Source: Novosphingobium meiothermophilum (GTDB taxonomy: Bacteria; Pseudomonadota; Alphaproteobacteria; Sphingomonadales; Sphingomonadaceae). From it: 64,000 bases of DNA. Shown one piece after another: positions 46,917 through 55,487 of the stretch. The DNA is taken from contig NZ_QGHL01000017.1 in NCBI RefSeq assembly GCF_003171715.1, positions 62,001 to 126,000 of the forward strand, given 5' to 3'. The position numbers were made by a program, and so were the translations under genes. Each line of letters starts with the position of its first letter. Position 1 is the stretch's first letter. The notes under the pieces are model-generated. The model did no database searches and was not told the DNA's origin. It saw only the letters and a program-made list of their open reading frames with translations.

Positions 46917-48496
46917 CCCAGCGCCATCGCGGGCGCGTTGGTATTGCCCGTGACGTGCCCCGGCATGACCGAGCAATCGACCACGCGCAAGCCGCGGACC
47001 CCGCGCACCCGCAAGCGCGGATCGACTACCGCACGATCATCGCTGCCCATGCGGCACGATCCGATGGCGTGCAGCCCGCAACTGGCAAGACGGCGGAAGG
47101 CATCCAGGATGGCCTCGTCGCTTTCCACCCCCGCGCCGGGGATCATCTCTTCGGCCACGACATCGGCAAGGGGCGCGGCGCGCACGAAGCGGCGCATGGT
47201 GCGCACCATGGCAATGGCCGAGCGCCGGTCGTGTTCGGTGGCAAGCCAGTTGGGGATGATGGTGGGCGGCGTTGCCGCATCCGGCCCGGCAACGCGCACC
47301 GATGCCTCGCTGGTAAGGCGCAGGAGCTGGCCGTAGATCGTCATGCCGGGGCGGCTGGAGATCTTGTCGAGCGGGACGGGGTTGCCATCGTCGGCCACCT
47401 CGAAGGTATAGCCGCCAAGATAGAGCTGCGCATCGACCCGGCCATCGGGATGGGCCACGTTGCAGAATGCGCCCACTTCGAACGGGCCGGTCGCCATGAT
47501 CCCGCCGCGCGTGAGCAGATAGCGCGCCATCGCCGCGATCAGGCCGGGGCCGCGCAAGGAACCGCCCGTGCCGCGCTCGCCCTTGAGCCGGTGCGGCATC
47601 GAGAAGCCAAGGTGTTCGACCATGCGTTCGCCCACATCGGGCGATTGGACCTGCGGCACGATGCCCGCCGCCCGCAGCCTTGCGCCATCGCCAATGCCCG
47701 AACGCTGGAGCAGGAGCGGGCTTTCCATCGCACCGCCGCACACGATCACCTCTCCCGCGCAGTCAAAGCGGCGCAGGCTGCCCGCGACCTGCGCCTCGAC
47801 GGCAATCGCGCGCCCTTCGGACAGGATCACCCGCTGCGCCAGCGCGCCGGTGACAATCCTGACATTGGCGCGCCTGCGCGCGGCGGCAAGGAACGTGCGG
47901 CCCGCGCTTTGCCGCTGTCCCCGGCGGATGTTGTGGCTGTAAAGGCCCACGCGCGCGCCGCCGCAGGCGTTGAGATCATCCACCCGCGCCATGCCCAGCG
48001 CCTCGCCCGCAGCGATCATGCGTTCCGCCAGCGGATAGGTGAAGATCGCCGGATCGACATGGACCAGCCCGCCGCTGCCACGCATCGGCCCAGGCCCTGC
48101 GGCATGGTCTTCGAGCGCAAGGAAAGCCTCGGTCATGGTCGCTCCGTTCCACCCGGCCGCGCCTGCCGCTTCCCATGCGTCATAGTCGGCAGGCTCGCCC
48201 CGGCTCCAGATCATGCCGTTGACGGCCGATGATCCGCCCAGCCCCTTGCCCCTGATCCACACTTCGCTGGCGGGCAGACCTTCGGCGCGCGGCTGGCTGA
48301 CCGGATAGGCCCAGATATGATCGGGATTGGTGACAAGCTTCGCCACGCCCTTGGGCAGGGTAACCCAGAAGCTGTCGTTCTCTCCGCCCGCTTCGAGCAC
48401 CAGAACGCGGTGCCTGCCGCTGGCGCTCAGCCGTTCGGCCACGACGCAGCCCGATGAGCCTGCGCCCACCACGATGTAATCCCAGATTTCGGTCAT
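46877..48496 (-). CDS. GMC-family FAD oxidoreductase
   Basis: A 539-residue flavoenzyme of the glucose-methanol-choline family. The FAD motif VVGAGSSGCVVAERL, the GMC signature 1 GKGLGGSSAVNGMIWSRG, signature 2 GGAMESPLLLQRSGIG, the catalytic His in GLHAIGSCRMG and the C-terminal GNTNAPAMALGYRAG are intact. No signal peptide is seen, so it is probably cytoplasmic. Oxidises alcohols, here probably a side-chain or ring alcohol. It is divergent from the DUF35-thiolase operon and may share its regulator. Confidence 0.93.
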   Translation of the reverse strand: MTEIWDYIVVGAGSSGCVVAERLSASGRHRVLVLEAGGENDSFWVTLPKGVAKLVTNPDHIWAYPVSQPRAEGLPASEVWIRGKGLGGSSAVNGMIWSRGEPADYDAWEAAGAAGWNGATMTEAFLALEDHAAGPGPMRGSGGLVHVDPAIFTYPLAERMIAAGEALGMARVDDLNACGGARVGLYSHNIRRGQRQSAGRTFLAAARRRANVRIVTGALAQRVILSEGRAIAVEAQVAGSLRRFDCAGEVIVCGGAMESPLLLQRSGIGDGARLRAAGIVPQVQSPDVGERMVEHLGFSMPHRLKGERGTGGSLRGPGLIAAMARYLLTRGGIMATGPFEVGAFCNVAHPDGRVDAQLYLGGYTFEVADDGNPVPLDKISSRPGMTIYGQLLRLTSEASVRVAGPDAATPPTIIPNWLATEHDRRSAIAMVRTMRRFVRAAPLADVVAEEMIPGAGVESDEAILDAFRRLASCGLHAIGSCRMGSDDRAVVDPRLRVRGVRGLRVVDCSVMPGHVTGNTNAPAMALGYRAGAMIIADAA

Positions 48497-48631
48497 GCCT
48501 GATGCGTCCTCTCTCCGCCCGCATCAGTGCCATACTGTCCAAAGGGACAACCCTAGCGTTTTGCAGAGTCGGCAAATGGCGTTTGGCGGCGTCTAGTGCG
48601 ACGAACTGGAATCGCACGGAACGGGAGAGAC
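48497..48631. promoter_or_regulatory. Divergent GMC / DUF35 promoter region
   Basis: TGTCC-AAAG-GGACA at 48536-48549 matches the inverted repeat at 40300-40313. CCTAGCGTTTTG at 48552-48563 matches the reverse complement of the CAAATGACTAGG repeats at 40222 and 40237 in its CCTAG-N3-TTTG frame. Both regions are promoters of acyl-CoA dehydrogenase transcription units, suggesting shared control. Confidence 0.6.
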
Positions 48632-49027
48632 ATGCGCCTTATTGCCGAAGGGCTTGTGACCGACGATACGCCGCCCTGCCTGATCGGCGGGCGCGAGCGC
48701 GACAGCGGGCGCGTGGTGTTTCCGTGTCCGCCCGGCGAACGCTATGAACCGGTCGCGCTTTCGCGCACCGGCACGCTGTGGTCATGGACGATCCAGCGCT
48801 ACCGCCCCAAATCGCCCCCCTATGCCGGGCCGGAAGCCTTCCGCCCCTGGGCAGTGGGCTATGTCGAGCTGCCCGATCAGGTGATCGTCGAGGCGCGGCT
48901 TGCGGACGTGGCCTTCGAAGATATCCATATCGGCATGGCGCTGGAGCTGACGATGATCCCGCTTGACCCCGAAGCAGCGGATCCCGTGATGATCCCGGCC
49001 TTCCGCCCCGCAGGAGCAGCAGCATGA
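48632..49027 (+). CDS. DUF35 OB-fold protein (acyl-CoA-associated)
   Basis: A 131-residue protein. SGRVVFPCPPGERYEPVALSRTGTLWSWTIQRYRPKSPPYAG, AVGYVELPDQVIVEARL and VAFEDIHIGMALELTM match the DUF35 OB-fold. The rubredoxin-like zinc ribbon seems degenerate: only two Cys are found (PPCLIGG and FPCPP), not the usual four. DUF35 proteins pair with thiolase-fold partners as aldolases (Ltp2/ChsH2 in steroid side-chain cleavage). It overlaps the thiolase gene (ATGA). GGGAGAGAC precedes the ATG at 48632. Confidence 0.82.
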   Translation: MRLIAEGLVTDDTPPCLIGGRERDSGRVVFPCPPGERYEPVALSRTGTLWSWTIQRYRPKSPPYAGPEAFRPWAVGYVELPDQVIVEARLADVAFEDIHIGMALELTMIPLDPEAADPVMIPAFRPAGAAA

Positions 49028-50175
49028 GCGGCGATGTCTGCATTGTCGGTATCGGCATCCACCCCTTCGGCCGCACCGATGGCCTTTCCGGCCTCGATCA
49101 GGGCGTTTACGCGGTGCGACAGGCGCTGGCCGATGCCGGGATCGACTGGCCGCAGATCCAGTTTGCCTATGGCAGTTCGGATGCGGCTGGCAATCCCGAT
49201 ACCATGGTGGAACGTCTTGGCCTGACGGGCGTGCAGTTCATCAACGTGCGCAATGGCTGCGCGGCGGGCGGATCGGCGCTGTTTTCGGCGCAGATGGCAA
49301 TCAAGAGCGGCGAGTTCGAGATCGGTCTTGCCGTGGGCTTCGACAAGCACCCGCGCGGCGCGTTCAACGCCATGCCCGCCGAATACAACCTGCCCGACTG
49401 GTATGGCGAAGCGGGCTACATGATCACCACGCAGTTCTTTGCCGCCAAGATCATGCGCTACATGCACCTGCACGGCATCAGCCAGACCACGCTGGCGCGC
49501 GTGGCCAACAAGGCGTTCCGCAACGCGGTGCACGCCCCCCACGCCTGGCGGCGCGAGCCGGTGGACATGGAAACCATCCTTGAGGCGCCGCTGGTTTCCG
49601 ATCCCTATACCAAATACATGTTCTGCTCTCCGGCAGAAGGCGGGGTGGCGCTGATCCTCGCCAGCGAGAAGAAGGCGCGCGAACTGGGCAAGCCGCTGAT
49701 CCGGCTGAAGGCGGCAACCATGCGCACCCGCCCGCCCAAGTCTTTCGAAGTGTTCGCTCCGTCGATCGACATTGGCGGCGGCACGGCCACGGCCACCCAG
49801 ATCGCCAGCGCGGACGCGTTCCGCATGGCCGGGATCGGGCCTGAGGACATCGCGCTTGCCCAGCTTCAGGATACCGAATGCGGCGCGGAGATCATGCACA
49901 TGGCCGAAAACGGCTTCTGCCGCGATGGCGAGCAGGAGGCATGGCTGGCCGAAGGCCGCACCGAGATCGGCGGGCGCCTGCCGGTGAACACCGATGGCGG
50001 CTGCCTTGCCTGCGGGGAACCCATCGGCGCATCGGGCCTGCGGCAGGTCTATGAAAACGTCGTCCAGTTGCGCGGGGACGGCGGCGGGCGGCAGGTGCCC
50101 GGCAATCCGAAGACCGCCTACAGCCACGTCTATGGCGCGCCGGGCGTTTCCGCCGTCACCATTCTTGAGCGTTGA
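49024..50175 (+). CDS. Thiolase-fold protein (lipid-transfer/aldolase-like)
   Basis: A 383-residue thiolase superfamily protein. The nucleophile region is NGCAAGGSALF, but the C-terminal thiolase motif GHP is GEP (GGCLACGEPIGASGLRQ), so one catalytic His is lost, as in the lipid-transfer-protein group. With the coupled DUF35 protein it may work as a retro-aldolase on a beta-hydroxyacyl-CoA rather than as a thiolase; this is an inference from the Ltp2/ChsH2 systems. DitF of diterpenoid degradation is another relative by architecture. It overlaps DUF35 by ATGA and precedes the acyl-CoA dehydrogenase by 9 bp. Confidence 0.88.
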   Translation: MSGDVCIVGIGIHPFGRTDGLSGLDQGVYAVRQALADAGIDWPQIQFAYGSSDAAGNPDTMVERLGLTGVQFINVRNGCAAGGSALFSAQMAIKSGEFEIGLAVGFDKHPRGAFNAMPAEYNLPDWYGEAGYMITTQFFAAKIMRYMHLHGISQTTLARVANKAFRNAVHAPHAWRREPVDMETILEAPLVSDPYTKYMFCSPAEGGVALILASEKKARELGKPLIRLKAATMRTRPPKSFEVFAPSIDIGGGTATATQIASADAFRMAGIGPEDIALAQLQDTECGAEIMHMAENGFCRDGEQEAWLAEGRTEIGGRLPVNTDGGCLACGEPIGASGLRQVYENVVQLRGDGGGRQVPGNPKTAYSHVYGAPGVSAVTILER

Positions 50176-50184
50176 CACACCCTT

Positions 50185-51399
50185 ATGGACATTGATCTTT
50201 CCCCCGAAGAACTGGCCTTCCGCGACGAAGTGCGCGCCTTTCTGGCAGAGAACCTGCCCGAAGAGGTAAAGCATGGTGCGGCGGCATCGCCCACGGTGTT
50301 CGTGGAACCGGACATCGGCCAGCGCTGGAACGCGGTGCTGCACAAGAAGGGCTGGCTTGCCTACCAGTGGCCGAAGGAAGTGGGCGGCACCGGCTGGACG
50401 CCGACGCAGCGCTATATCTTCGAGAAGGAATGCGCGCTGGCAGGCGCGCCGAACCTTACCGTGCTGGGCCTCAAGCTGGTGGCCCCGGTGATCTACACCT
50501 TCGGCACGGCTGAACAGAAGGCGAAGTATCTGCCCCGCATCCTTTCGGGCGAGGATTACTGGTGCCAGGGCTTTTCCGAGCCGGGTTCGGGATCGGACCT
50601 CGCCTCGCTCCAGACGCGCGCGGTGCTTTCCGATGACGGCACGCATTACAAGCTCAACGGATCGAAGATCTGGACCACGCACGCGCACTGGGCGAACAGG
50701 ATGTTCGCGCTGGTGCGCACCGATGCCACGGTGAAGAAGCAGGCGGGCATCTCGTTCCTGCTGGTCGACATGAACCAGCCCGGCGTTTCGGTGCGGCCGC
50801 TGCTGACGCTGGCGGGCGACCACGAAGTGAACCAGGTGTTCCTTGAAGATGCCATTGTGCCGGTGGAAGACCGGGTGGGCGAAGAGGGCGACGGCTGGAA
50901 GCTGGCCAAGTTCCTGCTGGAAAACGAACGCGGCGGATCGTGCCATTCGCCCAAGCTCGAATATGACCTTGCCCAGATCGAGCAGGCCGCCCGATCCGAA
51001 CCCGACGGGCGCGGCGGGGTTCTGGCCGACGATGCCGACTGGAAACGCCGCGTGGCGAGGGTGCGGCTGGAAATCCAGAGCCTTGAGATGATCGAGCTGA
51101 AGATCCTTTCGGAAGTTGCCAAGGGCCGCAGCCCCGGTCCGCAGACTTCGCTGTGCAAGCTGCTGGCATCGAACCTGCGGCAGGACGTGGATCTCCTTGC
51201 GGTCGATCTCTATGGTGCGGCGGGCCTTCAGCTTGATTTTGCCCGGCCCTTCTATGGCGACAATGCGCCTGCGCCGATCCATTCGCGCGATGCGCAGGTG
51301 GCGGCGGCGCGCTATCTCAACAGCCGGGCATGGACGATCTTTGGCGGCACGAACGAAGTGCAGGCGGGCATCATTGCTCGCACGGTTCTGGGTCTTTGA
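50185..51399 (+). CDS. Acyl-CoA dehydrogenase (large-type subunit)
   Basis: A 404-residue protein. The FAD motif WCQGFSEPGSGSDLASL, KIWTTHAHWANRMFALVRT and C-terminal FGGTNEVQAGIIARTVLGL are acyl-CoA dehydrogenase signatures. The MCAD-type catalytic Glu (YEGT) is Gly here (FGGT), so the base must lie elsewhere, as in isovaleryl-CoA-dehydrogenase-type members. The smaller acyl-CoA dehydrogenase at 39069 may be its heteromeric partner. It shares an operon with DUF35 and the thiolase-fold gene. Confidence 0.92.
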   Translation: MDIDLSPEELAFRDEVRAFLAENLPEEVKHGAAASPTVFVEPDIGQRWNAVLHKKGWLAYQWPKEVGGTGWTPTQRYIFEKECALAGAPNLTVLGLKLVAPVIYTFGTAEQKAKYLPRILSGEDYWCQGFSEPGSGSDLASLQTRAVLSDDGTHYKLNGSKIWTTHAHWANRMFALVRTDATVKKQAGISFLLVDMNQPGVSVRPLLTLAGDHEVNQVFLEDAIVPVEDRVGEEGDGWKLAKFLLENERGGSCHSPKLEYDLAQIEQAARSEPDGRGGVLADDADWKRRVARVRLEIQSLEMIELKILSEVAKGRSPGPQTSLCKLLASNLRQDVDLLAVDLYGAAGLQLDFARPFYGDNAPAPIHSRDAQVAAARYLNSRAWTIFGGTNEVQAGIIARTVLGL

Positions 51400-51430
51400 A
51401 ATACTGCGATAACAAGAGGGAACAAGAAGG

Positions 51431-52405
51431 ATGCAACTGAGCCGTGACGCGCTGTTGCGCGCCTATCGCCAGATGAAGGTGATCCGCGAGTTCGAGGAAC
51501 GCCTCCACGTCGATATCCAGACCGGCGAGATCGCCGGGTTCACGCACCTCTACTGCGGGCAGGAAGCCGTGGCGGTTGGCGTGTGCGAACACCTTTCGGT
51601 GGAGGACAAGATCGTCTCCACGCACCGCGGCCACGGGCACTGCCTTGCCAAGGGCTGCGACGTGAACGGCATGATGAAGGAAATCTGGGGCAGCCGCGAG
51701 GGCCTCTGCAAGGGCAAGGGCGGCTCGATGCACATTGCCGATGTGGACAAGGGCATGCTGGGCGCCAACGGCATCGTCGGCGCGGGCGCGCCGATTGCGG
51801 TGGGCGCGGGCATTGCCGCCAAGATCGACGGCAAGGGCCACGTGGCCATCACCTTCTCCGGCGACGGCGCGTGCAACCAGGGCACCACCTTCGAGGCCAT
51901 GAACATGGCGGTCGTGACCAAGGCGGCCACGATCTTCGTGTTCGAGAACAACCACTATTCCGAGCACACCGGCTACAAGTATGCCGTGGGCACCAATGGC
52001 GACATCGCCAGCCGGGCCGAAGCCTTCGGGATGAAGGTGTGGCGCGGCGATGGCACCGATTTCTTCTCGGTCTATGAAACCATGCGCGAAGTGCTGGAAT
52101 ATGTGCGCGTGCCCGGTAACGGCCCGGCGGCGGTGGAGTTCGATACCGAGCGCTTCTTCGGCCACTTCGAGGGCGATCCGCAGCGCTATCGCGGCCCCGG
52201 CGAGATCGACCGCATCCGCGCCGAACGCGACTGCATCAAGAAGTTCCGCGACAGCGTGACGCAGGCCAAGCTGCTTTCGGGTGCCGATCTGGATGCGATC
52301 GACGCCGAAGTGCTTGAAGCGATCGAGGAATCGGTGCGCCAGGCCAAGGCGGCAGACCGACCCACCGCCGAGGACGTCCTGACCGACGTCTATATTTCGT
52401 ATTGA
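51431..52405 (+). CDS. Thiamine-diphosphate dehydrogenase E1 alpha subunit
   Basis: A 324-residue E1 alpha protein of the pyruvate/acetoin dehydrogenase type. The thiamine-diphosphate motif is GDGACNQGTTFEAMNMAVVTKAATIFVFENN (about 144-174), and HRGHGHCLAKG, GKGGSMHIAD and TGYKYAV are family features. It is followed by E1 beta and E2 genes in an acoABC-like order. It decarboxylates an alpha-keto acid or cleaves a diketone/acetoin; which one is not shown. The ATG at 51431 has AGAAGGATG... with AAGAAGG just upstream. Confidence 0.93.
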   Translation: MQLSRDALLRAYRQMKVIREFEERLHVDIQTGEIAGFTHLYCGQEAVAVGVCEHLSVEDKIVSTHRGHGHCLAKGCDVNGMMKEIWGSREGLCKGKGGSMHIADVDKGMLGANGIVGAGAPIAVGAGIAAKIDGKGHVAITFSGDGACNQGTTFEAMNMAVVTKAATIFVFENNHYSEHTGYKYAVGTNGDIASRAEAFGMKVWRGDGTDFFSVYETMREVLEYVRVPGNGPAAVEFDTERFFGHFEGDPQRYRGPGEIDRIRAERDCIKKFRDSVTQAKLLSGADLDAIDAEVLEAIEESVRQAKAADRPTAEDVLTDVYISY

Positions 52406-52425
52406 GACGGCAGGGAGCGAAACCA

Positions 52426-53439
52426 ATGGCAAAGATGATGTATCGTGACGCCGTCCTGACGACGATCGCGGAGGAAATGGAGCGCGACGAGAACGTGGTC
52501 ATGCTGGGCGAGGATATCGTCGGCGGCATGGGCACGGCTGGGGGACCGGAAGCAATCGGCGGGATCTGGTCGACCTCGACCGGCCTGTTCGGCAAGTTCG
52601 GTGCGGACCGCGTGATCGACACCCCGATTTCGGAAAGCGCCATCATGGGCGCGGCAGCGGGCCTTGCGCTTTCGGGCAAGCGCCCGATTGCCGAACTGAT
52701 GTTTGCCGACTTCATCGGCGTGTCGCTGGACCAGATCTGGAACCAGATCGCCAAGTTCCGCTACATGTTCGGCGGCAAGACCAAGTGCCCCGCCGTGCTG
52801 CGCATGGCCTATGGCGCGGGCTACAACGCAGCCGCCCAGCACAGCCAGGCCGTGCACCAGATCCTCACCGGGATGCCCGGCCTGAAGGTGGTGATGCCCA
52901 GCACGCCCGCCGACGTGAAGGGCCTGCTGCGGACCGCCATCCGCGACGACGATCCGGTCGTGTTCCTTGAGCACAAGGCGCTTTACGGGATGAAGGGCGA
53001 AGTGCCCGACGATCCAGATTACATGATCCCCTTCGGCCATGCCCGCCTTTCGCGCGCGGGGCAGGACGTGACCATCGTATCGACCGGGCTGCTGCTGGGC
53101 TTCTGCGAAAGCGTGGCCGACAAGCTGGCCGCCGAAGGCATTGGCTGCGACGTGATCGACCTGCGCACGACCAGCCCGCTCGACGAGGAAGCGATCCTTG
53201 ATTCGGTGGAGGTGACGGGCCGGCTCGTGGTGGTCGACGAAGCGCCGCCGCGGTGCAGCCTTGGCGCCGACATCTGCGCGCTGGTGGCCGAAAAGGCCTT
53301 TGCCAGCCTCAAGGCCCCGCCGCTTTCGGTGAACCCGCCGCACACCCCCATCCCGTTCGCGCGCGAGCTGGAATCTGCCTACCTCCCCTCGGCCGACAAG
53401 ATCGAGGCGGCGGTGCGCAAGGTTCTCTCTTACCGCTGA
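52426..53439 (+). CDS. Thiamine-diphosphate dehydrogenase E1 beta subunit
   Basis: A 337-residue E1 beta protein. RDAVLTTIAEEMERDENVVMLGEDI, DTPISESAIMGAAAGLALSGKRPIAELMFADF and the C-terminal LRTTSPLDEEAILDSVEVTGRLVVVDEA transketolase C domain are typical. It pairs with the E1 alpha subunit immediately upstream (20-bp gap) as the alpha2beta2 enzyme. The ATG at 52426 has GGGAG about 9 bp upstream. Confidence 0.93.
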   Translation: MAKMMYRDAVLTTIAEEMERDENVVMLGEDIVGGMGTAGGPEAIGGIWSTSTGLFGKFGADRVIDTPISESAIMGAAAGLALSGKRPIAELMFADFIGVSLDQIWNQIAKFRYMFGGKTKCPAVLRMAYGAGYNAAAQHSQAVHQILTGMPGLKVVMPSTPADVKGLLRTAIRDDDPVVFLEHKALYGMKGEVPDDPDYMIPFGHARLSRAGQDVTIVSTGLLLGFCESVADKLAAEGIGCDVIDLRTTSPLDEEAILDSVEVTGRLVVVDEAPPRCSLGADICALVAEKAFASLKAPPLSVNPPHTPIPFARELESAYLPSADKIEAAVRKVLSYR

Positions 53440-53451
53440 GGAGCCGCGACA

Positions 53452-54897
53452 ATGGCCAATATCCGCCCGTTCTGCATGCCCAAGTGGGGCATCGAAATGA
53501 CCGAGGGCACCATCGCCGAATGGATGGTCAAGGAAGGGGAAGCCTTTACCAAGGGCCAGCTCCTGTGCCTGATCGAAACCGACAAGATCACCAACGAGGT
53601 CGAGGCCGAATATGATGCGGTGCTCAAGCGGCTGCTGACCCCTGCCGGCGATCAGCCGCATCCGGTGGGCGCGCTGCTGGCGGTCTTTGCCGATGCCGAT
53701 ACCCCCGATGCCGAGGTTGACGCCTTCATCGCCGCCTTCAAGCCCGCCGAAACGTCGGTAGCGGCCAAGGGCGGTGCGGCGGCTGCGCCTGCCTCTGCGG
53801 CCCCGGCGGCAGCGGCGCCTGCCGAAGCACCGGCCCGCGCGCCGAAGAAGATCGTGACCAACCGCGCGATCAGCCCCGAAGCGCTCAAGCTGGCCGAAGC
53901 CGAAGGTGTGGACATCGAACCGATCGAAGGATCTGGGCGCAATGGCCGCATCACCTATCAGGACGTGGTGCAGGCGCTGCGGCCCGATCGCGCCGCATCG
54001 TTCAGGGGCACGGCCGCGCTGGTGGACGATACGCCCGAAGCCTTTGCATCGCCGCTGGCACGGCGCATTGCCGCCCAGCACGGCATTGCGCTGGCGGGGA
54101 TAAGGGGCACCGGGCCGCGCGGCCGCATTTCCAAGGCCGACGTGCTGGCGCTGGTGAAGCCGACCACCGCAGCACCCGCGGTTGCCTTTGGCGCGCCGTT
54201 CGAACTGGTGGCGAACGAACCGCAGGTTCAGCCCTTCGACAAGGTGCGCAAGGTGGTAGCCCGCCGCCTGACCGAAGCGAAGCAGACCATACCGCACTTC
54301 TACCTGCGCGTTTCGGCCAGCGTCGATGCGCTGATGGACCTGCGCAAGACGGCCAATCTTGTTCTGGGCACAAAAGCCTCGATCAACGATTACATCGTCA
54401 AGGCCGTGGCCATGGCGCTGGTCAGGCACCCGGACGTGAACGTGCAGGTGCATGGCGATGCGGTGCATTCGTTCCCCCACGCCGACGTGGCCATTGCCGT
54501 TGCCAGCCCCAAGGGCCTTGTCACCCCGATCGTGCGGCAGGCCGACCGGATGCACATTGCCCAGATCGCCGCCACCACCCGCGCCCTGATCGACAAGGCG
54601 CAGGCCGGAAAGCTGGGCTACGAGGACATGGACGGCGGCACCTTCTCCGTCTCCAACCTCGGCATGTTCGGGATCGAGCAATTCGATGCGATCATCAATC
54701 CGCCGCAGGGGGCGATCCTTGCCGTGGGCGGGGTGAACCGCGTGGCGGTGGAGACGGCCAGCGGCGACATCGCCTTTGAAAGCCGCATCGCGCTTACCAT
54801 GTCGGTCGATCACCGCGCCATTGACGGTGCGGCGGGAGCGCAGTTCCTGCAAACGCTGAAAGGACTTCTCGAAGCACCGGAAGGGCTGTTCGCATGA
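53452..54897 (+). CDS. Dihydrolipoamide acyltransferase E2 with two subunit-binding domains
   Basis: A 481-residue E2. The N-terminal lipoyl domain has ETDKI with Lys45 as lipoylation site. After an Ala/Pro-rich linker come two peripheral subunit-binding domains: about 138-176 (ISPEALKLAEAEGVDIEPIEGSGRNGRI) and about 199-235 (ASPLARRIAAQHGIALAGIRGTGPRGRI). The catalytic domain ends with SVDHRAIDGA, giving His454 and Asp458. Most E2 proteins carry one subunit-binding domain. No E3 (lipoamide dehydrogenase) is in the window. Its stop overlaps the VOC gene (ATGA). Confidence 0.93.
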   Translation: MANIRPFCMPKWGIEMTEGTIAEWMVKEGEAFTKGQLLCLIETDKITNEVEAEYDAVLKRLLTPAGDQPHPVGALLAVFADADTPDAEVDAFIAAFKPAETSVAAKGGAAAAPASAAPAAAAPAEAPARAPKKIVTNRAISPEALKLAEAEGVDIEPIEGSGRNGRITYQDVVQALRPDRAASFRGTAALVDDTPEAFASPLARRIAAQHGIALAGIRGTGPRGRISKADVLALVKPTTAAPAVAFGAPFELVANEPQVQPFDKVRKVVARRLTEAKQTIPHFYLRVSASVDALMDLRKTANLVLGTKASINDYIVKAVAMALVRHPDVNVQVHGDAVHSFPHADVAIAVASPKGLVTPIVRQADRMHIAQIAATTRALIDKAQAGKLGYEDMDGGTFSVSNLGMFGIEQFDAIINPPQGAILAVGGVNRVAVETASGDIAFESRIALTMSVDHRAIDGAAGAQFLQTLKGLLEAPEGLFA

Positions 54898-55424
54898 CCC
54901 GCAAGATCACGCAGCTCGGCCCTGTCGGCCAGCTTGCCTATCTGCCGCAGGATTTCGATGCGGCGGTCCGCTACTGGACCGAAACGATGGGCGTGGGACC
55001 GTTCTACCTGATGGAGAACGTCGCGCTGGGCGATTGCAAATACAAGGGCGTTCCCACCGGCGCGGTCTTTTCCATCGCCATCGCCTATTGGGGCGATGTG
55101 CAGATCGAACTGATCCGCCCGGAAAACCGCGAACCTTCGATCTATACCGGCGAATATGCCGTGACCGACGGGCTGCACCACATCTGCATCTTCGTGGAAT
55201 CGATCGAGGAAGCCCGCGCCGCCTGCGCCGAAGCTGGCGCGGAAATCCTGGTGGAAGGCACGGTGGGCGCCGATGGCGCGGTGATCTATGTCGATCCCGG
55301 AAAGGGACCGGGGCACGTCATCGAACTGCTCCAGAACATGACCGGGGCCGATGCCATCTTCCAGATGATCAAGGACGCCGGAAAGGATTGGGACGGCACC
55401 GAGCCGCTGCGCAAGCTGGGATAA
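54894..55424 (+). CDS. VOC family protein (paralogue of the one at 25448)
   Basis: A 176-residue two-module VOC protein. The first metal ligand position is Gln (GQLAYL) where the paralogue has His; later ones are Glu (VQIELIRP), His (GLHHICIF) and Glu (HVIELLQ). MGVGPFYLM is shared with GIGPFFMV of the paralogue. It overlaps the E2 stop by ATGA, so it is coupled to the dehydrogenase complex. The activity is unknown; a lyase or isomerase acting on the complex's substrate is plausible. Confidence 0.85.
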   Translation: MTRKITQLGPVGQLAYLPQDFDAAVRYWTETMGVGPFYLMENVALGDCKYKGVPTGAVFSIAIAYWGDVQIELIRPENREPSIYTGEYAVTDGLHHICIFVESIEEARAACAEAGAEILVEGTVGADGAVIYVDPGKGPGHVIELLQNMTGADAIFQMIKDAGKDWDGTEPLRKLG

Positions 55425-55487
55425 GCGCCCTTGCCAGCCATGGCCCCATGCGCAATGTTCGCATGGATGCAAACGCCGACCCAACGC

